From NCBI GenBank assembly GCA_965261065.1, contig OZ253444.1, positions 7,688,001-7,752,000 on the forward strand: a stretch of DNA of 64,000 nucleotides, written 5' to 3'. Source of the DNA: JAKZVK01 sp965261065. GTDB taxonomy: Bacteria; Acidobacteriota; Terriglobia; Bryobacterales; UBA6623. The stretch's first letter is position 1, and each line of letters begins with the position of its first letter. Below the pieces are notes generated by a model. It was not told the DNA's origin. It worked only from the letters and a program-made list of their open reading frames with translations, and searched no databases. Made by a program: the position numbers and the translations under genes. This document shows positions 9,598 to 17,902 of this stretch, one piece after another.

Positions 9598-9699
9598 TCA
9601 AACCTGCCCGGCGCCATGGTCGAACGAGAAACGCTGGTAGGCCGAGAGCCAGTCAGTCTCGAAGTGGTAACGCCGGTCGGATCGAATGATGTGCCGCAT
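9598..9699 (-). pseudogene. N-terminal remnant of a pirin-family gene
   Basis: A 33-codon minus-strand frame starts at the ATG at 9699-9697 and reads MRHIIRSDRRYHFETDWLSA then YQRFSFDH before running into unrelated codons and a stop. The spacing of IIRSDxRYHF, WLS and FSFDH resembles the first 28 residues of pirin (cupin-fold) proteins, which normally continue with a YYDP-like segment for over 200 more residues. The rest is missing. It was presumably deleted when the toxin-antitoxin or IS DNA arrived. The match is made by eye and is only moderately sure. Confidence 0.45.
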
Positions 9700-9792
9700 G
9701 ACGTTGAGGCCCCTTCATATTGGGATACAGGATTCGCGGGGTGGATTCAGGCAGTCACAGCCGATGAGAGCCTGGCAAGCAACAAGCAAGTG

Positions 9793-9804
9793 GTACAATT
9801 GTAC
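9793..9804 (+). promoter_or_regulatory. Palindrome, probable operator of the toxin-antitoxin pair
   Basis: GTACAATTGTAC is a perfect 12-bp palindrome (nearly 16 bp with flanks) ending 8 bases before the toxin ATG. It contains TACAAT (9794-9799), a -10-like hexamer. A weak CTGGCA box lies 16 bases upstream. The position fits the autoregulation usual in such modules; binding by the encoded antitoxin is inference. Confidence 0.45.
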
Positions 9805-9812
9805 AAGACCAT

Positions 9813-10211
9813 ATGCAGTGCGTCGTCGACACCTCTGCCCTCATCGCGGTCGTCGCGAACGAGCCTACCAAACAAGGTCTCGTGCGGGTGACCCGGGGGT
9901 ACGACCTGCTAGCCCCGGCGTCGGTTCATTGGGAGATCGGCAACGCGCTGGCAGCCGGTCTAAAGCGAAATCGCTTCTCCTACTCCGAGGCGAGTGCGGC
10001 GCTGCTGGCATACGATGACATTCCGGTACGCTTTGTCGGCGTTCAGCTATCGGACGCGCTCGCGGTCGCGGACGAGCTTGCCATCTATGCCTATGATGCC
10101 TATGTTCTCGTTTGCGCGCGATCGCAACGCTGTTCCATGCTCTCGCTTGACCGCAGTCTTGTCGAAGCGGCGCGCCGACTTGGTCTTGACGTTCTTGAGG
10201 TGAACCGGTGA
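9813..10211 (+). CDS. vapC: PIN-domain ribonuclease toxin (VapC-like)
   Basis: 132 aa. PIN-domain endoribonucleases cleave tRNA or other RNA using a Mg2+ cluster of acidic residues. Seen: VVDTSALIAV at the N-terminus (D6), the glutamate in HWEIGNAL (about 41), and the third and fourth acidic positions in YAYDAYVL and LSLDRSL. The TGA stop overlaps the GTG start of the next gene (GTGA), so the pair is translationally coupled. The toxin comes first, the reverse of the usual vapBC order. Its target cannot be read from the sequence. Confidence 0.88.
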   Translation: MQCVVDTSALIAVVANEPTKQGLVRVTRGYDLLAPASVHWEIGNALAAGLKRNRFSYSEASAALLAYDDIPVRFVGVQLSDALAVADELAIYAYDAYVLVCARSQRCSMLSLDRSLVEAARRLGLDVLEVNR

Positions 10212-10429
10212 GAGTATACACCTACTCGGAAGCTCGACAAAGGCTGGCGGCCTTGTTGGAAGAGGCGCGGCAAACCGGGTCCGTTAAGATCCGCAGAAAA
10301 GATGGCCAAGCGTTCGTACTAAGGCCGGAGAAGACCACGAAGTCCCCTCTGGATGTAACGGGAGTAGATCTTGGGCTCTCCAGGGATGAGATCGTTGAAT
10401 TGATCCATCAAGGACGGCGGGACAAGTAG
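10208..10429 (+). CDS. Phd/YefM-like antitoxin
   Basis: 73 aa, GTG start inside the toxin stop. The N-terminal part (MRVYTYSEARQRLAALLEEA, 1-20, then RRKDGQAFVL) has the beta-helix pattern of the Phd/YefM DNA-binding fold. The charged C-terminal tail (LSRDEIVELIHQGRRD) should wrap the toxin. Expected to neutralise the PIN toxin and repress the operon, probably through the palindrome at 9793-9804. Phd-type antitoxins are commonly paired with Doc or PIN toxins; the symbol is left blank because the subfamily is unclear. Confidence 0.84.
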   Translation: MRVYTYSEARQRLAALLEEARQTGSVKIRRKDGQAFVLRPEKTTKSPLDVTGVDLGLSRDEIVELIHQGRRDK

Positions 10430-10494
10430 CTCCCGCCAGGTTCCGTTCGCTCTCGCCTGGAGTCCCTGCGCGAGTGCGATACCGGAAGTAGCAC

Positions 10495-10526
10495 CGACGC
10501 CCCCACTCGGCTCGGGAGGGGCGTCG
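10495..10526. terminator. Hairpin between convergent genes
   Basis: CGACGCCCC (10495-10503) pairs perfectly with GGGGCGTCG (10518-10526) around a 14-base loop. It lies between the antitoxin stop and the end of the oxidoreductase gene, so it could act on both transcripts. There is no T-tract, so termination strength is uncertain. Confidence 0.45.
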
Positions 10527-10538
10527 GAGGCGAGGCGC

Positions 10539-11735
10539 TCAGCCTTCCATTCGCTTCTCTGCCTCGTTGAAGCGCATGCGCTTGCCGCTTCGCAGTGACT
10601 CCATTGCCATTGCCAGCGAGACGGCCGTGTAAGCGCCGGCCTCGACAGGCGCGTTCGGGTCTTGCCGCGACTTCACCGAGGCAAGGAAGTTCTCGACGTG
10701 CTGGGTCGTTGAGCGTCCCCAGGTGCCATAGCGCAAGAGCTCGTACGACGGCTTCACTTCCAGTTCACCCGTCTGCGGGTACAGTACGTGTGACTCGCGA
10801 GATACGTCGAAGCGCGCCGCGCTGCCGCAAAACTGCTTCATCTGATCGTGGGCGCGATGGTAGCGCATGTGTTTGTAGCCGAGGGTGAAGACCGCCAGAA
10901 AGCCCTCAGGGTATTCGACGGTGATGTTGGTGGTTTGCGGGATCTCGAGGCCCGGCACGTCAGACGGCGTTCCAACACACGTCACCGCCGCCGGAAACTT
11001 CGCGTTCATGTACCAGTTGATGCAATCGAGAATGTGCGCGCCTTGGCCCACCGTGAGCCCGCCGGAATAGTCGTGAAACCAGTACCAGTTGCGGAAGCGG
11101 AAGGGGTCGAACTCGCGCTGCGGGGACGTCCCGAGCCAGCGTTGCCAGTTGACCTCGCCGTTCACTTTGGGCTCGCGCGGTCGGGTGACGTTGCTGTACC
11201 ACCACGAATTGACCAGTTTCACGTCGCCAAGCTGCCCTGACTCCATGACCTTCTTACCTTCGCGAAACAGGTCGTAGCTGCGGCGTTGGGTCCCGACTTG
11301 GACGACGCGCTTGGTGCGCCGGACGGCGTCGATCATCTGGAAGGCCTCGCCGACGGTGTGGCACATAGGCTTCTCGACGTAGACGTCCTTGCCCGCTTCG
11401 CAAGCATCGATCGTCATCCGGGCGTGCCAGTGGTCGGGCGTCGCCACGATCACGGCGTCGATGTCTTTGTCCTCGAGCAGGCGCTCGTACTCTTTGTAGG
11501 TCTTGGTGTTCGTGCCTGCCGTCTCGGCGCCGAGCTGCCGGTTTTCGTCGTATATATCGCAGACGGCGCGGGTGTCGGCGCTCGCGGCCTCTTTGAAATA
11601 GCGCGTCAGCGTGCGGCCGCGGCCGCCGGTCCCGATGGTGCCGATACCGATGCGGTCGTTGGCTCCGCGTACGCGCGACGCCGAGAGAGCCGTCGCGGCG
11701 GCGGCGGTTCGATTGAGGAAGCTTCGACGATTCAT
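10539..11735 (-). CDS. Gfo/Idh/MocA-family oxidoreductase with Tat signal
   Basis: 398 aa NAD(P)-dependent dehydrogenase of sugar- or polyol-like substrates; the exact substrate is unknown. The N-terminus MNRRSFLNRTAAAATALSAS carries a twin-arginine export signal, so the folded enzyme with its cofactor is probably exported, as in many acidobacterial and planctomycete homologues. Rossmann motif GTIGTGGRG (about 32-40), ATPDHWH, and the family EKP at 121-123. The C-terminal alpha/beta domain has the GGLTVGQGAHILDCINWY segment typical of this exported subgroup. Stands alone, convergent with the toxin-antitoxin pair. Confidence 0.93.
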   Translation of the reverse strand: MNRRSFLNRTAAAATALSASRVRGANDRIGIGTIGTGGRGRTLTRYFKEAASADTRAVCDIYDENRQLGAETAGTNTKTYKEYERLLEDKDIDAVIVATPDHWHARMTIDACEAGKDVYVEKPMCHTVGEAFQMIDAVRRTKRVVQVGTQRRSYDLFREGKKVMESGQLGDVKLVNSWWYSNVTRPREPKVNGEVNWQRWLGTSPQREFDPFRFRNWYWFHDYSGGLTVGQGAHILDCINWYMNAKFPAAVTCVGTPSDVPGLEIPQTTNITVEYPEGFLAVFTLGYKHMRYHRAHDQMKQFCGSAARFDVSRESHVLYPQTGELEVKPSYELLRYGTWGRSTTQHVENFLASVKSRQDPNAPVEAGAYTAVSLAMAMESLRSGKRMRFNEAEKRMEG

Positions 11736-12303
11736 GGCAATCTCCGTCAGGCGCTACAAGCCAGGTTTGGCGGCCTTCAGAGTAGAGCAAGCACACCGGC
11801 CAAGTCAAAGAAAGCGCCCGGGCCCGCCGCCTACGACTGTGCGGGTGTAGCGCGCTGAGCTCGGCACTTCGGGCCGACAGGGTGGCTCTTTGCAGTCGAG
11901 ATGGCTTCCGAGTGAATCCTCTCGGCGGGACAGGCCCTACGACTTTCAACTCCAACCAGAGAAACCAACGCGCCTGCAATGCGTCTGAAATTAGTAGGGA
12001 GTGGAAGTAGCCCCGCTGAGAGGCGGGGCTCGATTGGCGGTCCATTTCCTCCGTCCTGTCCGGTGGCGAAACGGGCGGCCGAGTTGGCAGCTTCCGATAT
12101 CTCTCTGGGGAATCGTGCTGCCAGCCTCCTCCATCCGACCCGGCCGTTCGCTTTCGCCGCCGGCAGGCTCGTGCCTTCCGGTAGATGCTCAGCCGTGATC
12201 GGCCCCAACGGATGTGCGTTCAGCTCCGGGGCACCGGAATCCGTGAGCCTTTGCCGGTTTCGGCGGCAGTGAGCGATGGAGGCCAGGAGGTTGGGGGCTT
12301 GCG
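11736..12303. other. Gene-free stretch with one strong hairpin
   Basis: 568 bases between two minus-strand genes. Open frames of about 100-125 codons exist on both strands but show no recognisable family. A perfect 8-bp stem AGCCCCGC / GCGGGGCT (12009-12016 with 12023-12030, 6-base loop) is the only clear structure. The stretch must hold the promoter of the oxidoreductase and the end of the MlrC transcript, but no consensus boxes are obvious. Confidence 0.5.
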
Positions 12304-13824
12304 CTAGGTTGCGTTGCTGTAGACGGTCGGGGTGAGGCCGGGGATGTCGCGGTCCTTGGGGAAGTAGGGGCGGTGCCAGTTGGGCAGGTCGACGCTCGAG
12401 AGCACCGCCGTCGTGGGGCCGGGTGTGTCGAGCACGAAGGCCCCTTTGTATCGGCCCTCGTAGGCGACACGATAGTTCATCGGGTTCTTCACGACGATGA
12501 ACTTCGCGCCGGATGGGTCCATGCCCATCGAGCGGTATTGCTCATCGGCCCAGTCGTACGTCGGGTGCGTCGCGATCAGGATCTCGACCAAGCCGGAGAC
12601 GAACTTCGCCGAGGGGCCCATCACGCCGTGCTGTCCGCCCCAGATGCCGCCTGAATAGACGAAGCGCCCTTCGGTGAGCATCGAGACGCGGCCCGTCACC
12701 TCGATCGGTTGGCCCCAGCGCGTGTCGACCTTGTGGCCCAGTTTGAGGGTCAATTCGCCGTTGACCCCGGCCCCGCAGCACGCGGCGGCGGCTTCGGGAT
12801 CAACGACCATGGCGAGCGCCGGCGCGGGCGGATCGGCTTGCAACAGTGCGCGCAGGGTCGCCACGCTGTCGCCCGCGGCGCCGCCTCCGACGCAGTCCGC
12901 GGTTTCGATCAGCAGCACCGGGCCGTCGATCTTCCGTCCCGCGGCGATGGCGTCGGCGGGTTGGAGGCCGGTGGTTTCGAGATCGAAGCGGCGCTCCCAA
13001 TACCTCTCGGCGATCTCAACGGCGAGTTGCCGGGCCAGGTCCGGATCGCCGTTCGTGATGACGAGCCCGCCGCCGCCCATATCAGGCAAGTCGAGTTGCG
13101 CATGGACGAGGAAGGCGCTGGTCGACGCCACCTCGGCTCGTTCTTCGAGCGACTTGGCGAATTGCATGACGTCGGCGAACGGGCCGGGCGGCTCGGTTTT
13201 TCCGTGGATGGCGCCTACCAGCACGGGTACCTTGGCCAGCGCCATCGCGGGGCGGATCTTGCCGTCGAGAATGTCGAGCAGCATCCGCGCGCCGCGGGCG
13301 CCGGTAGAGAAGCTGTCGCGGTGAGGATAGGTTTCCCAGGCCAGCAGGGCGTTGGCGCTACGGACCATCTTCTCGGTGACGTGCGCGTGCAGGTCGAGGG
13401 TGGCAACGAGCGGGATGTCAGGTCCGATAACCTGCCGGATCGCTTCGAGCAGGTCGCCGTCGAGGTCGCCGTCGAGGTCGTCGGTTCGCTCAACCGCCGC
13501 CGCGCCGTGCATGGGGGCGATCACGCCGTCGACGGGTAGCGCGGCTCGGAGGCGTTCCAGTAGTTCGTTCTTGAGCGTGAGATAGCAGTCAGCCGTGAGG
13601 ATGCCGCCGGGGTAGGCGCTGGCGACAAGCGTCGGAACGATTTCCACGTCTCCCGTGCGTAGGACGCTTAGCGCACCGCCGACCACGCCGTCGTCGGCCT
13701 CGAGTATCTCGGCGCCGCGGCGCAGTTCGGTGCGCTCGAAGTCGGCCAGCGTCGTCTTGTTGCCGGCGAGGTCGTTTGATTCGGTGAAGATATTGCCGAG
13801 GGCGATGCGGTAGGGGGTTGGCAC
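12304..13824 (-). CDS. MlrC-like M81-family metallopeptidase
   Basis: 506 aa, full length for the family named after microcystinase C, which opens small linear peptides; most members have unknown substrates. Candidate metal ligands: FTESNDL near the N-terminus, APMHGAA (about 103-109), the TLDLHAHV segment and ETYPHRDSF. The C-terminal MlrC domain begins near LLIETADCVGGGAAGD. An in-frame 9-base near-repeat encodes DLDGDLDGDL (about 117-126). A long unconserved upstream region was later invaded by the IS1202-type element at 13981. No partner genes are present. Confidence 0.93.
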   Translation of the reverse strand: MPTPYRIALGNIFTESNDLAGNKTTLADFERTELRRGAEILEADDGVVGGALSVLRTGDVEIVPTLVASAYPGGILTADCYLTLKNELLERLRAALPVDGVIAPMHGAAAVERTDDLDGDLDGDLLEAIRQVIGPDIPLVATLDLHAHVTEKMVRSANALLAWETYPHRDSFSTGARGARMLLDILDGKIRPAMALAKVPVLVGAIHGKTEPPGPFADVMQFAKSLEERAEVASTSAFLVHAQLDLPDMGGGGLVITNGDPDLARQLAVEIAERYWERRFDLETTGLQPADAIAAGRKIDGPVLLIETADCVGGGAAGDSVATLRALLQADPPAPALAMVVDPEAAAACCGAGVNGELTLKLGHKVDTRWGQPIEVTGRVSMLTEGRFVYSGGIWGGQHGVMGPSAKFVSGLVEILIATHPTYDWADEQYRSMGMDPSGAKFIVVKNPMNYRVAYEGRYKGAFVLDTPGPTTAVLSSVDLPNWHRPYFPKDRDIPGLTPTVYSNAT

Positions 13825-13980
13825 CTTGGTTCAAAAGTGTAGCGCAAGGCGAAGCTACGGGTGTGCCCTTGTGGCGCGAGGCGGAACCCCAGGGTATCGA
13901 ACCTCTTGTGTCAGGAGCCCTCACAGGGCGATGGAAACACGCCCCCGCTGACGGGAGGATTCGGATGCCTGCGTCCATCC

Positions 13981-15578
13981 TGTTGAAGCCCAATGATAAT
14001 GTCCCCTTGAGCGCCCAATAGAAATGTCCCCTACTCTGAGGCTCCGAAGGAGGAGCCGAGAGTGGGAAGGACATGGATGAGTGCCAAGGAGTTGAGGCGC
14101 GGCGAAGTGCTGAGCCGAGTGAAACGAGGGGAACTGAAGTTGACCGAAGCCGCCGAGCTGCTGGAGGTCAGCTACCGCCATGCGAAGCGTCTGAAGAAGC
14201 GTTACCGTGCGGGCGGGGCCAAGGCTTTGGTGCACGGTAACGTCGGCCGTGCTTCGAACCGAGCCGATCAGAAGCGACGCCAGCAGGTTCTCGAGTTGGT
14301 GCGCGAGAACTATGCGGGCGAGGGGCACGAGCGCTTCGGGCCGACGCTGGCGTCGGAACATCTGGCAGCCGACCACGGCCTGGAAGTGCCGCGCGAAACA
14401 CTGCGGCGCTGGATGCTCGCCGCGGGTCTGTGGAGCCGCCGTCGCAAGCGCCAACCGCATCGCACCCGGCGCCAACGCAAAGCGCACTTCGGCGAGCTGA
14501 TTCAACTCGACGGTTCGCACCACCACTGGCTGGAAGAACGCGGTCCGAAAGCCTGTCTGATGAACTTCGTCGATGACGCGACCGGTGTGGCGCTGTGCCG
14601 TTTCTCGGACCAGGAAACGACCTGGGCCGCGGCCGATCTGCTCGCAGCCTGGGTACGTCAACACGGCGTTCCCAAGGCGTTGTACTGCGACTGGAAAAAC
14701 GTCTACCAGCGCCAGCCGACGTCGCGGGAAGCGCTGGCAGGCATCAAGCCCGAGACGCAGTTCGGGCGCATGTGTGCCAAGCTCGGCATTACGATCATGG
14801 CGGCTTCCTCGCCGCAAGCCAAGGGCCGAGTGGAGCGCCATCACGGCACGCACCAAGACCGCCTGATCAAGAAGATGCGGCTGCGCGGGATCGTCGAGTA
14901 CGAGGCGGCGAACCGTTATCTCGACGAGGAGTACCTGGCCGAGCACAACGAGCGCTTCGCCTGTGAGCCGGCGGCGGCAGCGGACTTTCACCAGGCGCTC
15001 CCCCGCGGCACCGAGCTGCGAGGGGTGTTCTGTTGCGAGTACGAACGCGTGGTGAGCAACGACCGGGTGGTGCGTTTCGAGAATCGTTGTTTGCAGTTGA
15101 AGCCGAAACGCAACCAGGGCGTGGGGGCGGGGGCACGGGTGACGGTCCAACAGTGGCGCGATGAGAGCTTGCAGGTGAGGTTTGACGGGCACGAGATCGA
15201 GCACGACGTGATCGCCACGCCGACGCCACAGCTGCGGACGAAACCAGCACCACAGCAGCGTCCGGAGGGCGGGCGCAAGCCGGCGGCGGACCACCCCTGG
15301 CGGCGAGCTGTGTTACGGAAAAAACGGGCTGCGAATACATAAGAGGGCTGTGGAAATGCCGGGTCGGATGGAAAGCGTGGAAAATCTCTCGAGGCAGCAG
15401 TACCGGGTTCGAGGAGCGGTGGATGGTTTTCCACCCTTCCCACCGCCCCTTGGAAATCGCTACGCGATTCCCACAGTTCCACAGCCCCGACGACGACGAT
15501 ATCTCTCCTACGAACAAGAAACACAAGGGGACACTTCTATCGAGCTACCGAGGGGGACATTTCTATTGGGCGTTGACA
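13981..15578 (+). mobile_element. IS1202-type insertion sequence, copy 2 (1598 bp)
   Basis: Same length as, and inverted relative to, 7921-9518. Ends TGTTGAAGCCCA (left) and CGTTGACA (right). Flanked by ATGCCTGCGTCCATCC at 13965-13980 and 15579-15594 (16 bp; 17 if the next T is shared). The duplication differs from that of copy 1, so the two copies inserted independently rather than as one composite transposon. The right terminal repeat ends in an outward-facing TTGACA. Confidence 0.93.
14062..15342 (+). CDS. IS1202-type transposase, copy 2
   Basis: 426 aa and the same protein sequence as the copy at 8157-9437; the few base differences seen (for example GTA versus GTG for a valine in the ADLLAAWV segment) are silent. 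Helix-turn-helix plus DDE core as in copy 1. Intact start after a GGAAGGAC-type ribosome site and intact stop. Confidence 0.92.
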   Translation: MGRTWMSAKELRRGEVLSRVKRGELKLTEAAELLEVSYRHAKRLKKRYRAGGAKALVHGNVGRASNRADQKRRQQVLELVRENYAGEGHERFGPTLASEHLAADHGLEVPRETLRRWMLAAGLWSRRRKRQPHRTRRQRKAHFGELIQLDGSHHHWLEERGPKACLMNFVDDATGVALCRFSDQETTWAAADLLAAWVRQHGVPKALYCDWKNVYQRQPTSREALAGIKPETQFGRMCAKLGITIMAASSPQAKGRVERHHGTHQDRLIKKMRLRGIVEYEAANRYLDEEYLAEHNERFACEPAAAADFHQALPRGTELRGVFCCEYERVVSNDRVVRFENRCLQLKPKRNQGVGAGARVTVQQWRDESLQVRFDGHEIEHDVIATPTPQLRTKPAPQQRPEGGRKPAADHPWRRAVLRKKRAANT

Positions 15579-15718
15579 ATGCCTGCGTCCATCCTTGACA
15601 GATACCTAGCATGGATGTTATCTCACAAGCGCCACACTGCTGTCCGGAAGGCGGTTTTTGGGAGGTTGACAACTCCCTTGGTGACAGGCAGTTAGGTGCC
15701 GTTTGGGCTTTTTTCTAT

Positions 15719-16749
15719 GCCTGGTATCCACTTGACTCAGGTGACCCCAACATCTTGTAGTTGGGCTCACAGCGTCTTAGCGTCCCAATCGGCGACGATC
15801 GAGCGGTACGGCGTCGGCTCCACCGCCATGGCCTGCTGCACAAGGCGGTAGAAGAGCTTGCCCCGACTGCGTGATCTGCGCCGATTGAAGCGGAACACGA
15901 ACTCGTCGAGATAGTAGTCCAGATGCTCGTGGCTGACCGCCCCCTGATGCGTGCCCAGCATCCAGCGCTTGAGTAGCGAGATCGCCAAGTGCACCCTCGG
16001 CAGTAGCTGCGAGGCCTGCTCGCGGCGGTTGTTAATCGAGATGATACGACGCTGGTAGTCCTTCTTCTTGAGCGGATCGTAGCCCGACCAGTTGTCGGTA
16101 ACAACCACGCTGCCCGGCTCGACCGACTCCTCGACGAAGGGCATCAAACTGGCCGCCGAGGCGTTCTGAACGCGCTGCATGCGGATGCGCCCCAGCCCGG
16201 TGCCTCTCTCTTCCGCGGCGACTGCAATCAACGCTTTACGCTCGGTCTGCCGGCCGATTACCACTTCTTCTTCAGCGCCCCAGTAGGTCTCATCGACCTC
16301 GACGAGGCCCGTCAATCGCTCCCGCCCCGGGCGCACCATCGCTCGCCTCAGCTTGTGCATCCAAGGCCAGGCGGTTTGGTAACTGCCCAGTCCCAGAACG
16401 CGCTGTAGACCCAGGGCGCTGGCCCCATTCTTCTGCGTGGTGATGGTCCACATCGCCCGGAACCACAGCCGCAGCGGCTTGCGTGTGTCTTGAAAGATCG
16501 TGCCGGCGGTGACGGAGGTTTGCCGCCCGCAGCGAGCGCATTCGAACCACACTTTGCGCACCGGCCAAGCGCGCTCATGCCCACACCTTGGACAGCGGAA
16601 ACCCTCTGGCCAGCGCAAGGCGAACAGATAGTCGCGGCAAGCCTCCTCGCTCGCAAAGCGAGACTCGAATTCGAGTTGGTCGCGCGGGTAATCCTCCACC
16701 AGGCCCTACACTACATCTTGGGGTCACCTGAGTCAAGTGGATACCCAGC
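15719..16749 (-). mobile_element. IS1595-type insertion sequence, copy A (1031 bp)
   Basis: Inverted ends around GGTATCCACTTGACTCAGG. Target duplication TTTTCTAT (15711-15718) versus TTTTCGAT (16750-16757): 8 bp with one mismatch. Inserted in the non-coding left part of the IS4-type element. The outer end reads CCTGG where copies B and C read CCGGG. Confidence 0.88.
15767..16699 (-). CDS. IS1595-family transposase, copy A
   Basis: 310 aa. N-terminal zinc ribbon (CPRCGHERAW, then CARCGRQTSVTAGTIF) and an ISXO2-like DDE core: VEVDETYWG, VVTDNWSGYD, and the C-terminal HLDYYLDEFVFRFNRRRS. Intact. Differs from copies B and C by Val instead of Gly in the EEEVVIGRQ segment. The same protein is encoded three times within 6 kb. 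Confidence 0.92.
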   Translation of the reverse strand: MEDYPRDQLEFESRFASEEACRDYLFALRWPEGFRCPRCGHERAWPVRKVWFECARCGRQTSVTAGTIFQDTRKPLRLWFRAMWTITTQKNGASALGLQRVLGLGSYQTAWPWMHKLRRAMVRPGRERLTGLVEVDETYWGAEEEVVIGRQTERKALIAVAAEERGTGLGRIRMQRVQNASAASLMPFVEESVEPGSVVVTDNWSGYDPLKKKDYQRRIISINNRREQASQLLPRVHLAISLLKRWMLGTHQGAVSHEHLDYYLDEFVFRFNRRRSRSRGKLFYRLVQQAMAVEPTPYRSIVADWDAKTL

Positions 16750-17902
16750 TTTTCGATTTGAAACTGCAGAGCTGAGAAACGCATCCAGAGGCGGACTCGG
16801 AGTAGAGCCAACAATGGTGGATGAACCTCGGTCGCGTTGTCTTTTCTCAGCTCATGGATCAGCTTCCCTCCGATGAGTTCCAGAAGTGTGTCGCTCGTTA
16901 CCGGGGCGACTGCCCGCAAAAGAAATTCTCCTGCTGGGACCAGTTCCTGTGCATGGCGTTCGCCCAGCTGACCGATCGCGAGAGTCTACGCGACATCGAG
17001 GCCTGTTTGCGCTCCGTGAGCGGCAAGCTCTACCACATGGGGTTCCGCTCCCAGCCGGCGCGCTCGACACTGGCCGACGCTAACGAGTCGCGCGACTGGC
17101 GGATCTATGCCGATTTCGCCCAGGCCTTGATTCGCATCGCGCGGCCTTTGTACGCCCGCGATCCGATCGGCGTGGATCTTAATCAAAGTCTCTACGCTCT
17201 GGACTCGACCACCATCGACCTCTGCCTCTCGCTGTTCCCGTGGGCCCAGTTCCGCCGGCGCAAGGCTGCCGTGAAGATGCACACACTGTTGGACCTGCAC
17301 GGCAACATTCCCACGTTTATCCGCATTACCGACGGCAAAACGCACGACGTCAACATCCTCGACGAGTTCCTTCCCGAGCCCGGCGCCTTCTACGTCATGG
17401 ATCGGGCCTACGTCGATTTCGAACGCCTCTTCGTGTTCACCCTCTGCTCATCGTTCTTCGTCGTGCGCACCAAGAAGAACGTCGTTCTGCAGCGGCGCTA
17501 CTCGCATCCCGTCGACAAATCCACGGGCGTGCGCTCGGATCAAACCGTCATCCTCGGTGCCATCGAATCGGCCCAAGCCTATCCGGACCCGTTGCGGCGG
17601 GTCAGCTACGTCGACGCCGCGACGAACAAGCGGCTGAAGTTCCTAACCAATAACTTCGCGCTCCCGGCGCTGACCATCGCCGAGATCTACCGTTCGCGCT
17701 GGCAAGTGGAGCTGTTCTTCAAGTGGATCAAGCAGCACCTGCGGATCAAGAAGTTCTACGGCGCCAGCGAGAACGCCGTGAAGACCCAAATCTGGATCGC
17801 CGTCTCGGTTTACGTGTTGGTGGCGCTCGTGCGCAAGAGGTTGGGCCTGGAGGCGAGTCTCTACCAAATCCTACACATTCTCAGCGTTACCCTATTCGAG
17901 AA

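Noticed and set aside
9577..9891. Plus-strand 104-codon frame upstream of the PIN toxin
   Set aside because: It overlaps the toxin start in another frame, covers the pirin remnant on the other strand and has no family resemblance.
11831..12272. Open frames of 97-125 codons on both strands in the gap before the MlrC gene
   Set aside because: No recognisable motif, no ribosome site and overlapping frames on both strands as expected by chance in GC-rich DNA.
13445..13490. Repeat array in the MlrC gene
   Set aside because: Two in-frame near-copies coding DLDGDLDGDL only; too short to be more than a local slippage.
7904..15595. Composite transposon made of the two inverted IS1202 copies
   Set aside because: Each copy has its own different target duplication, so they inserted separately; a composite would show one outer duplication.
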